In this document: positions 8,055-15,647 of the stretch, piece by piece
Position numbering within the stretch: the first letter of the stretch is position 1
Layout of the letters: every line of letters begins with the position of its first letter
Origin: Desulfitobacterium sp050251735
GTDB lineage: Bacteria; Bacillota; Desulfitobacteriia; Desulfitobacteriales; Desulfitobacteriaceae
NCBI GenBank assembly: GCA_050251735.1
Contig: JBFWMF010000009.1
Coordinates: forward strand, 62,001 to 126,000
Length of the DNA: 64,000 bases
Direction: 5' to 3'
The notes under the pieces: generated by a model
Database searches by the model: none
Told to the model about the DNA's origin: nothing
The model's input: only the letters and a program-made list of their open reading frames with translations
Program-made: the position numbers and the translations under genes

Positions 8055-8167
8055 TTGACCTGAAGACGGTGAAGAATCGCTTTTGTTATGCTCGTGGTTT
8101 AACTTATCGATTTTCCTTCTCTCCTTTTCTTTTTATCCTCCATTATCTAGATTACATACTCTAAACT

Positions 8168-10489
8168 CTATCCTCCCCAGAACTCCTCCAGGATGGGCTG
8201 AATCTGATTATTATCTTGGAGGTAGTGGACATCCTTCCAGTCCTTAGGGAAAAGCCGTTTGTAGGTCAATCGCGCAAATCTCTCATCAATTAAGAGAATA
8301 ACTCCGCGATCCTGTTCTGACCTTATTACTCTTCCACAGGCTTGGAGCACCTTATTCATCCCCGGGTACATATAAGCATATTCAAAACCCTGGCGATTGT
8401 ATTCTTGAAAGTAATTGCGGATGAGATCCCGCTCGAGACCAAGCTGAGGAAGTCCCACACTGACGATGATTGCTCCGGACAGGCGGTTTCCGGTGAGATC
8501 AATCCCTTCCCCGAAAACTCCCCCTAGTAAAGCTAAGCCGACCAGACTTTCTTGAGGATCAGCTTGAAAGGCTTCTAGGAATTCCTCGCGATTTTCCTCT
8601 GTCATCCCGTAGGTTTGGGGTAAGAGTTTGAGCTCTGGGTAAAGCATCCTCAAGCGTTCCTGAACACGCTCAAGATACTCATAGGAAGGAAAATAGACTA
8701 GGTAATTGCCCCTTCTGCTTAGCACAAGCTTAGCAATGGCTTCTACGATAGCATCCAAGGACATCGAACGTTGATAATATTTGGTGGAGATGTGTTTCTG
8801 AAGCATGACACAGAGATTATGCGGCGGAAATGGAGAAGCTAATTGTAGCTTATACGAGGTCTTTTCTCCCCCTAAAATTTTAATAAAATACTCGAGGGGG
8901 CTTAGGGTCGCAGAGAAAAAAATCGCCGCACGCCCTTTGTTTAGGACTTCACTCAAGCGCTTTGCCGGATCTACACAAAATAGCTTTACCCGGTAGTCTT
9001 GTTCTGTACTCTGAAAATGCGTCAAATAGTGTTCATCATAGCTTTCTGCTGTCCGCAAAAAAGCCTGAACATTAAAATACAGCTCTGTTAATTTCTCTTT
9101 CCAGGAGGGGTTTTCCTCTTTCTTAAAGATCTTCTCCGCTTCATTGACAACTCGTTCCAAGGAGGAGTACAAGGAGGTGGGAGCGTCTCCTGTTACCTCA
9201 AGTCCTTGTTTTTTAAGCTTGAGAAGATTCTTATTTACCGTCTGCAGGCGTTTTCCGAGAACCGGTTCTTCCTCTTGGACAAGATTTTTAACCTGCAAGA
9301 AATCTTCCTTATTGATTTCTGCAGAAAACATCTCCCGCGCTCGATCCACAAGATTATGAGCTTCATCAATCAAGAAAGTGTAGGCTCCACCTTCGAGAAA
9401 AAAATGTTTGAGAAAAACTCTTGGGTCAAATACATAATTATAGTCGCAAATGACGAAATCCGCCCAATTGGATAACTCCAAGGAGAATTCAAAGGGACAG
9501 ATAGCATGAGCCCTAGCAATAAGCTCAATCTTCTCTCTGTTCCAAACATCAGCTTGAAAAATATCCGCCAACGCCGAACCTAGTCGGTCATAATACCCTT
9601 TGGCAAAGCTGCAATCTTCCGGAGTACAATCACAACCAGGATTAAAGCATATCTTGTCCTTAGCCGTAAGGGTAAGTCTCTTGAGAGACAAACCTTGGTG
9701 CTCGAGCATTGATAAAGTGCTTTCGGCAACGGTACGGGTGATGGTTTTAGCTGTCAGATAAAATATCGGTGTCTCTTCACCTTCGAGAAGAGTTTTTAAG
9801 GCCGGAAAAATCGTCCCCAGTGTTTTGCCAATACCCGTGGGGGCCTGGGCATACAGCCTTTTTCCTTCTTTAATCGTTTTATAGACAGCAACGACGAGCT
9901 CTCTTTGACCCTTACGATAAGAAGGATAGGGGAATTCCAGCTGGGCTATGCTCTCATTGCGAAGCTGCGCCCAAGCAGAAAGACGATTTGCCCATGCACA
10001 ATAGCGTTCTACCAGATCTGTAAAGAAGCTCGCCAATTCCTCATAGCTAAATAGCTTATTAAACTCCTTTGTTTCGTGAGTCTCTAGGTGGATATAGGTT
10101 AATTGAACCTCGATTTGAGCCAATTCTTCATGACTCGCCAATATATAAGCATAGCACTGAGCTTGCGCCCAGTGCAAAATATTGTAGGATGGGTCGATTA
10201 AGTCTAACTCGAGAGAAGTTGATTTAATTTCTTCGACCACAACTCCCGATTCACTTCGAAAGATTCCATCCGCTCGCCCATGAATTTCTAAGCTGAGCTC
10301 GTCTTGGTGATAAATCGTTTGTAAAGTGACTTCAGGTTGATAATCTTCTCCGCGTTGCCTCTGCAGGATCTGATGAGCATGGGTCCCTTCGACTAACCTC
10401 GTAGCACTTCTAAAGCCTGTTTGCAAATCACCCTGTCTTAAGACGAACTCTACCAGGTTTCGAACAGAAACCCTTTGTTTTTTGTCCAA
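8168..10489 (-). CDS. PD-(D/E)XK nuclease-like domain fused to an XPD/DinG-type helicase
   Basis: This 773-residue protein has two parts. Residues 20-150 carry a RecB/Cas4-like nuclease core: GRADGIF, then VVEEIKSTS (the ExK of the active site) and a QAQCYAYIL helix. Residues 180-773 form an SF2 helicase of the XPD/DinG class: APTGIGKT near 215, a cysteine set CFNPGCDCTPEDC that probably binds 4Fe-4S, DEAH near 372, LALLGGVFGEGIDL and QACGRVIRSEQD (motif VI). It would unwind 5'-3' and may cut DNA in repair. TTG start; it follows the aminotransferase stop by 16 bases. Confidence 0.88.
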   Translation of the reverse strand: MDKKQRVSVRNLVEFVLRQGDLQTGFRSATRLVEGTHAHQILQRQRGEDYQPEVTLQTIYHQDELSLEIHGRADGIFRSESGVVVEEIKSTSLELDLIDPSYNILHWAQAQCYAYILASHEELAQIEVQLTYIHLETHETKEFNKLFSYEELASFFTDLVERYCAWANRLSAWAQLRNESIAQLEFPYPSYRKGQRELVVAVYKTIKEGKRLYAQAPTGIGKTLGTIFPALKTLLEGEETPIFYLTAKTITRTVAESTLSMLEHQGLSLKRLTLTAKDKICFNPGCDCTPEDCSFAKGYYDRLGSALADIFQADVWNREKIELIARAHAICPFEFSLELSNWADFVICDYNYVFDPRVFLKHFFLEGGAYTFLIDEAHNLVDRAREMFSAEINKEDFLQVKNLVQEEEPVLGKRLQTVNKNLLKLKKQGLEVTGDAPTSLYSSLERVVNEAEKIFKKEENPSWKEKLTELYFNVQAFLRTAESYDEHYLTHFQSTEQDYRVKLFCVDPAKRLSEVLNKGRAAIFFSATLSPLEYFIKILGGEKTSYKLQLASPFPPHNLCVMLQKHISTKYYQRSMSLDAIVEAIAKLVLSRRGNYLVYFPSYEYLERVQERLRMLYPELKLLPQTYGMTEENREEFLEAFQADPQESLVGLALLGGVFGEGIDLTGNRLSGAIIVSVGLPQLGLERDLIRNYFQEYNRQGFEYAYMYPGMNKVLQACGRVIRSEQDRGVILLIDERFARLTYKRLFPKDWKDVHYLQDNNQIQPILEEFWGG

Positions 10490-10505
10490 GACCTGCTACT
10501 CCCTT

Positions 10506-11798
10506 TTATGCTAAATCTTTAGTACCTCGATAGATATACTCAAATAGTTCTTCAAGGTCTTCTTCTTCTACGCAGGAAAAAGCGACACGAATATCTGATT
10601 CACCCAAGGCAATAACGCCCACCCCATATTCTTGAAGCAAATGCAATCTTAATTCCTCTGCCTTTACCCCTTCTTTAAGCTTAAGGCACATAAAATAACC
10701 GGAGTTAAAGGGATAATAGTCCCAGAGCTCTTGATATTGACTGCTCTTTAATATCTCTTTGACCTTTAAGGCTCTGCCTTCCATGATCATGTACTTTTCT
10801 TGTTTTTGTTTCTCATAGTCAGGAGACTCCAAAGCATGAAGAACAAAGGTCTGCGCAGGGTGTGACGCATTGGAAATGGTGCCTCGAATAATGGCTTTCG
10901 TCTTATTCTCTAAGCACTCGCAAACAACGGAACTGACATCTGCAAAGGTGATAAAGCCCACCCGGAATCCCCATACATACTCTTCCTTGGTAGGGCCATC
11001 GACTTTAATAGCCAAAATACGGGGATGAATATTAGCAATACGACTAAAGAGCGATTCTTTAATAGAATCCTCGTAGAAGAGACCGAAGTAGGCATCATCA
11101 GCTATTACCACCAGGTTAATCCCTTGATCAGCGACTTCCAGCAAGACATCAATAATGGCTTGGGCTTCTTGTTCAACAGGGGTATATCCGGTGGGATTAT
11201 TCGGGAAATTGAGGAGCAGGACCGCCTTGCCTTGCTCTTTTTGAGCCAGCAAGGCTTCTTTCATACCCTGAGCATTGAACCTTCCGTCTTCTGCAAAAAA
11301 GCTAAAATTTTTAATTCGGGCATCCCGACGGGTCCCAAAAATCATGGTATAGTTGCCCCAAATTTTGTCGGGAAGAACTAAAGTATCATCAGGATTCAAA
11401 AAAAGATCAGCAGCGATGCTTAAACCATGAGTTAAGGCATTGGTTACAATCGGTAGCGTAAAGGTTTTCCCCTGCAGAGAGGGATTATCTTTCAGTATCT
11501 TTTCTCTCCAGATTGCTCTAAGCTTGGGTTTTCCGGCGGGGGGGGCATAAGTATAAATATCTTGAGGGTTGTACTCGGATAGGGTATCCTGAATAACCGG
11601 TAAAAACATAGGTTGCCCTTTTTCCGTAGCCATTCCGATCGTAGCATTAAAGCGATAAGCCTTTTCCTTGGCTTCATCAGTCTGAGTCAAAATCCCTTTA
11701 GGATAATACAAATTTTTTCCTAAATCTGAGAGGAGCTCGTACACATGAGGATTTTCTTGCTTAATCTGCTCATTGAGTTCCCTAGCGATATCATGCAT
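10506..11798 (-). CDS. PLP-dependent aminotransferase, class I/II
   Basis: This 430-residue fold-type I aminotransferase has LLNFPNNPTGY (substrate-binding Asn-Pro), VIADDAYFGLFY (Asp for the pyridine nitrogen), the Schiff-base Lys in LAIKVDGPTKEEYVWGFRVG, and the closing Arg region near DIRVAFSCVEEEDL. Start ATG 11798 follows GGAAAGGAAG; a longer frame to 11825 lacks a site. The exact amino acid substrate cannot be told. It is probably cotranscribed with the downstream helicase gene, 16 bases away, though the two share no obvious function. Confidence 0.88.
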   Translation of the reverse strand: MHDIARELNEQIKQENPHVYELLSDLGKNLYYPKGILTQTDEAKEKAYRFNATIGMATEKGQPMFLPVIQDTLSEYNPQDIYTYAPPAGKPKLRAIWREKILKDNPSLQGKTFTLPIVTNALTHGLSIAADLFLNPDDTLVLPDKIWGNYTMIFGTRRDARIKNFSFFAEDGRFNAQGMKEALLAQKEQGKAVLLLNFPNNPTGYTPVEQEAQAIIDVLLEVADQGINLVVIADDAYFGLFYEDSIKESLFSRIANIHPRILAIKVDGPTKEEYVWGFRVGFITFADVSSVVCECLENKTKAIIRGTISNASHPAQTFVLHALESPDYEKQKQEKYMIMEGRALKVKEILKSSQYQELWDYYPFNSGYFMCLKLKEGVKAEELRLHLLQEYGVGVIALGESDIRVAFSCVEEEDLEELFEYIYRGTKDLA

Positions 11799-11982
11799 GA
11801 GATTTCTTCCTTTCCCTTTGCACATCCTTAGTCTGATGCTCTATAGTATTCAACAAATAAACGCACTGATCTCCTTATGTGTATATTATTCTATCTAAAG
11901 ATCCCTTTATGATTCGATACAAACTCAAAAAGTTCCTCCCCAATTACACGAGTATATAGAATACATGATCAATACAAAGGAA

Positions 11983-12008
11983 TGACGGCTGACACTCGGC
12001 AACCGTCA
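11983..12008 (-). terminator. Weak terminator after the Toprim gene
   Basis: Arms TGACGG/CCGTCA with a 14-base loop are followed by TTCCTTT on the minus strand. It sits 5 bases past the Toprim stop. Confidence 0.4.
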
Positions 12009-12013
12009 CTACC

Positions 12014-12358
12014 TTAGATATTTTCTTCTGAATGAATTTCCTTAACCTCAAAATGAGCATGCTCTAATACCTGAGCAAGCACTTCTAAAGGTGTCGTGGC
12101 AACTTCACGATACATACGGTGAGTGTATAAATGACGAATATTCGGCAGCTCTTGTTGGAGATTTTCACGGATCTTTTCTCCCGAGTCATCGGCATCCACC
12201 AGAAGATACACTTCTGACTCCTCAAGCTGGGTTGCCCATTCTTCAATCTTTTCATAACTTATGGTGCCATGACTACAGAGTATTTCGACGGGCTCTGCTA
12301 AAATCTCTTGGAGACGTTCTTTATCTGTTTTTCCCTCGACGATAATAATTTTAGACAT
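12014..12358 (-). CDS. Stand-alone Toprim-domain protein
   Basis: This 114-residue protein consists almost entirely of a Toprim fold: IIIVEGKTDKERL carries the catalytic Glu, and YLLVDADDSGEKIR carries the DxDxxG metal motif. The architecture resembles RNase M5 and the YusF-type small Toprim proteins; RNase M5 is about 180 residues, so this is shorter and lacks its C-terminal half. It may cleave or bind RNA or DNA, but the substrate is unknown. GGAGG precedes the ATG. Confidence 0.8.
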   Translation of the reverse strand: MSKIIIVEGKTDKERLQEILAEPVEILCSHGTISYEKIEEWATQLEESEVYLLVDADDSGEKIRENLQQELPNIRHLYTHRMYREVATTPLEVLAQVLEHAHFEVKEIHSEENI

Positions 12359-12451
12359 CCTATTTCCTCCAGTCCCGCTAATTTATTGGAAAAAGACCGA
12401 AACACAGCGTTAGGTCTAGGATGGCTAAAAAGTCCTTAGCTTCATACATTT

Positions 12452-13081
12452 TCAAACAATATTTATATTTTTCTGGGAAATGATCTCCGCAATTCTTTTC
12501 TCGTTTGGGACTGAGTTCTCTTCATTCATTGGGGCTGACCAGCCCTCACTCATCATTTTCCCCATGACCTGTGCGGCATTGATAGCATCATCCAAAGCCG
12601 AGTGGAGAATCCCAATTTGCTCGATAGCATTCTCCTCAATGGCCTTTTTTAAAGACAACAAACGCTCAAGCGAACGATAAACCTTGTACTGTTCCGCCAA
12701 ATCAATATAGTTATCCCAGATGAACGGATAAGCCAAACCATATTTTTCACATACATTACCCAAGACTTTGCGATCCGCATCCCCCCAGGCAACTACATAA
12801 GTATCACGACGGGGTGCCAGTTCTTGAAGGTGGCTAATCGCCTCTTCCATGCTAACCCCATGATCCACATCCTCTTGGCGTATACCCGTAATCCCATAGC
12901 TTTCCTCTGCTAAACGAGGCCAAAATCGCGGTTTCACAAAAGCACTATAGGTCTTATCCCCTAATTTACCATTACTATCAAGAACAATGGCACCGACTTC
13001 AATAATTTCCGAAAACCAAGCCCTGGGCTTACCATAACTTCGGGGCACGGAAAACTCAAAATCCACTACTAAAAAATCCAT
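12452..13081 (-). CDS. DEDDh 3'-5' exonuclease (KapD/DnaQ-like)
   Basis: This 209-residue nuclease shows all DEDDh sites: Asp and Glu in VVDFEFSV, the second Asp region in VVAWGDADRKVLG, and the His/Asp pair in LHSALDDAINAA. Lacking polymerase or BRCT domains, it resembles KapD and other stand-alone exoribonucleases. It would trim RNA or DNA 3' ends in the cytoplasm. It lies 23 bases downstream of the M48 protease gene, so the two may be cotranscribed. Confidence 0.85.
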   Translation of the reverse strand: MDFLVVDFEFSVPRSYGKPRAWFSEIIEVGAIVLDSNGKLGDKTYSAFVKPRFWPRLAEESYGITGIRQEDVDHGVSMEEAISHLQELAPRRDTYVVAWGDADRKVLGNVCEKYGLAYPFIWDNYIDLAEQYKVYRSLERLLSLKKAIEENAIEQIGILHSALDDAINAAQVMGKMMSEGWSAPMNEENSVPNEKRIAEIISQKNINIV

Positions 13082-13104
13082 TATTCGATCTCCACTCCTT
13101 AAAA

Positions 13105-14325
13105 TTATTCAGTAACTTCGCGGATTTTTTCTATTCTTGTCAGCACCGAAGGATGGGTATAACTCAGCCATTCGACGAACCTAGGAGGAGATAAATCGGA
13201 GCGATTCTTCAAGGCAAGATTCATCTGCAAATGGATAGCTGCCTCGGTATCTCCCGTCAAGATGACTGCCGTTTGGTCTGCTTCGATTTCCATCTGTCGA
13301 GATATGGAATTTTGCAACGGGGTACTGACAAAGTTAGTAAGCAAAATAAATAAGAGCAAAACAGCCCAAATTAGCGGCGGAATATGCCGGTTGGACATAT
13401 ACGGACGTAGAACAAGATATGCTACTCCCCACACCAAAAAGTTTCCCAAGATACCTAAGGTGAGTCCCCTGGCAATATGGCCCTTTTGCCAGTGTGCCAT
13501 TTCATGAGCGATAACGGCTTTTATTTCAGCCAAGGAATATTGTTTGAGAAGATTATCGTAAAGAACAATTCGCTTGGTTCCACCCACCCCAGCGAAATAA
13601 GCATTGGCTTTTGTCGTTCTTTGGCTGGCATCCATGACTAGAATTTCCTTGATTTCTAAATCAGCCTTGTCCGCAAGCTCATAAACCATTCCCGTAATTA
13701 TCGGATCATCAATAGGTCGAAACTGATTAAACATGGGCGCGATTAGGATGGGCCAAAGAATACTTTGTATAACCAACCAAAGAGAAAAGAAAACGCCGCA
13801 AATAATCCACCAGATTCTTGGCCAGATATGAAAAGATAGAAATATGAGGACGACGCCCACCCCGCCGAGTACAATATCGATGATGGACTGTTTTAGATAA
13901 TCCACCCACCAGGAGCCGAAGGTTTGAGTAGAAAATTCCCAGAGATGCTGCCAGTAAAAGCCACTGAAAAACATAAAAGGCAAAAGAATTAATGCTAACA
14001 TCACCCAGATTATCAGGTAAAAGACAAGATAACTGCGCCAGGGATTACTCTGATACCTGTCTTCACACCATTGGGAAAGGCGTCCGCCCCGCCCTGAGGC
14101 TAGGAACCAGATAAGAAACAATGCTTGAAACATAAAGCTGAGTATATAGGAAATTCTCATTCCTTTGCTATAATCTTGTCCTTGCTGAACTTGTTCCAAG
14201 CCAAAGTACTGAATCGCTTCTGGACGGATATGCCCAGGTAAAAGGACATACCCTAAATACAGCAGGCTAAAGAGGAGGGCAAGACTCATGAGTGGTATCC
14301 AAATCGTCGTGCTTCGAGTTTTCAA
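13105..14325 (-). CDS. M48-family membrane zinc protease (Ste24/CaaX protease-like)
   Basis: This 406-residue protein has about seven hydrophobic segments. The zinc motif HEMAHW lies in IKAVIAHEMAHWQKGH, and the third ligand in RQMEIEADQTAVILTG. The layout follows eukaryotic Ste24 (long membrane N-terminal half, protease motif late) rather than the shorter HtpX. Bacterial members probably take part in membrane protein quality control; prenyl substrates are not expected. TTG start, 8 bases after AAGGAGG. Confidence 0.87.
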   Translation of the reverse strand: MKTRSTTIWIPLMSLALLFSLLYLGYVLLPGHIRPEAIQYFGLEQVQQGQDYSKGMRISYILSFMFQALFLIWFLASGRGGRLSQWCEDRYQSNPWRSYLVFYLIIWVMLALILLPFMFFSGFYWQHLWEFSTQTFGSWWVDYLKQSIIDIVLGGVGVVLIFLSFHIWPRIWWIICGVFFSLWLVIQSILWPILIAPMFNQFRPIDDPIITGMVYELADKADLEIKEILVMDASQRTTKANAYFAGVGGTKRIVLYDNLLKQYSLAEIKAVIAHEMAHWQKGHIARGLTLGILGNFLVWGVAYLVLRPYMSNRHIPPLIWAVLLLFILLTNFVSTPLQNSISRQMEIEADQTAVILTGDTEAAIHLQMNLALKNRSDLSPPRFVEWLSYTHPSVLTRIEKIREVTE

Positions 14326-14448
14326 TCCAGACTCCTCCTTGGCAACAGTGCATTCTTAATCTATTCCAAGCAAAAAATCGAATATATCACTAAGTATATG
14401 TTTCCAAAAAGGAAATATGGCGTGGTCCCCCATGTAAGCAAAAAAGTT

Positions 14449-14889
14449 CTAGCTGCTAGGCCTGAGAACCAGAAATAGACCGCCTATCATCAATGCCACT
14501 CCAAGCAAACGTAAACTATTAACGGGTACCTTCGCTACCCCGAGTAGTCCAAAATGATCGATAATAAGTCCCACCATAATTTGACCAAGAACTGCTGCCG
14601 TTAATACACTCGTCACCCCAATTCTTTGCACGGAAAGAATCGAACAAGTCACAGCAACAGCACCTAATGCTCCCCCGACCAACCATAGCTTCGGCACCTG
14701 GGCAACTTGACTGAGATTGCCTTTGCCGAAGAAGAGTACCGCAAAAAGCAAACTGATCATCCCCACCGTAAAGGAAACCAGCGCTCCCTCTATCCCCCCG
14801 ATCCGCTTTCCTAACGCACCGTTAATCGGAGTCTGAATTCCAAGCAACATTCCTCCCAATATGGCAACGAAGACAAATAAGCCTTTCAT
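14449..14889 (-). CDS. YdcZ/EdrB-type membrane transporter (DMT superfamily, DUF606)
   Basis: This 146-residue membrane protein has five hydrophobic helices. The N-terminal GMLLGIQTPINGALGKRIG loop is the DUF606 hallmark (G-xQ-xx-N-xxL). A second conserved region is GVTSVLTAAVLGQI. The family is a half-size drug/metabolite transporter; pairs or dimers make the full unit. No partner gene is adjacent. Start ATG 14889 is 7 bases after AAGGAG. Confidence 0.82.
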   Translation of the reverse strand: MKGLFVFVAILGGMLLGIQTPINGALGKRIGGIEGALVSFTVGMISLLFAVLFFGKGNLSQVAQVPKLWLVGGALGAVAVTCSILSVQRIGVTSVLTAAVLGQIMVGLIIDHFGLLGVAKVPVNSLRLLGVALMIGGLFLVLRPSS

Positions 14890-15047
14890 GGACAATCTCC
14901 TTCATCTGCTCTGGCATGAGCTATCAGCTCTATCTTACTTATTATACAACTATTATTCTACAAAAGACTATACATAAATGACTATAAAGAAAACCCGGCT
15001 TCACAGGATGACACAAGTATGCAAGGTCGTTATACTTTTGAAAGTAC

Positions 15048-15079
15048 AAAAAAAAAAACTTGCCGGAGACAGCAAGCTT
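15048..15079 (-). terminator. Terminator after the DUF1540 gene
   Basis: CTTGC/GCAAG stem with a T run of ten on the minus strand, about 55 bases past the stop. Confidence 0.7.
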
Positions 15080-15132
15080 TCAGATATTGATCTCACTTAT
15101 CGAGCATCTTAAACTAAGACCTATCTATAAGA

Positions 15133-15498
15133 TCAACTCATCTGCGGATAAAATGTTTCGCATACAGTTTCTTCAGCAGAATGAGAACTTTCATTACGGA
15201 TGGCAACATGGTCAGCATGACATATTTCCGAAGAATTATAAGTACAGTTCACTGCATTACAATGAACCTTGGGGTCCATAACCGGTTCTGAGGATACCAT
15301 CTGTTTTAAAGACCCGCTAAAATTCATATTCCCCATCGATGAAACGAAGTTACCCACACTCTTCGAACTAAAGGTTCCACAAAAGGTGTCATCACCTCCT
15401 GTGGTTTGCCCTCCTTGAACTTTAATCTCCTCTGCAGAACAAAGTTGACCGCGATTATACACGCAATTTACCGCATCACATTTTAACTGAATGCTCAT
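15133..15498 (-). CDS. DUF1540 protein with two Cys-rich repeats
   Basis: This 121-residue protein has two DUF1540 units: CDAVNCVYNRGQLC with a later CGTF, and CNAVNCTYNSSEIC with a later CETF. Each offers four Cys spaced for a small metal-bound or disulphide knot. Clostridial DUF1540 proteins are of unknown function and are often spore-associated. A 35-residue linker rich in Gly, Ser and Met joins them. Start ATG 15498 follows GGAAGGAG; the ATG two codons upstream is too close to the site. Confidence 0.85.
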   Translation of the reverse strand: MSIQLKCDAVNCVYNRGQLCSAEEIKVQGGQTTGGDDTFCGTFSSKSVGNFVSSMGNMNFSGSLKQMVSSEPVMDPKVHCNAVNCTYNSSEICHADHVAIRNESSHSAEETVCETFYPQMS

Positions 15499-15577
15499 AA
15501 TCATACTCCTTCCAGACTCATCATATTATGGATTAGGGTTAGTATTGCCCGCTTTTTCCTCTTTATTCCCAAACAAA

Positions 15578-15612
15578 AAGGAAGGTATCCTTTTTTCCAA
15601 GGACCTTCCTTC
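15578..15612 (-). terminator. Terminator after ftsK
   Basis: A stem of AAGGAAGGT and ACCTTCCTT with a two-base bulge is followed by TTTTTGTTT on the minus strand, 35 bases past the ftsK stop. Confidence 0.75.
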
Positions 15613-15647
15613 GCTCTTTCTATGAAATCACAAGCTTGATATTATTG

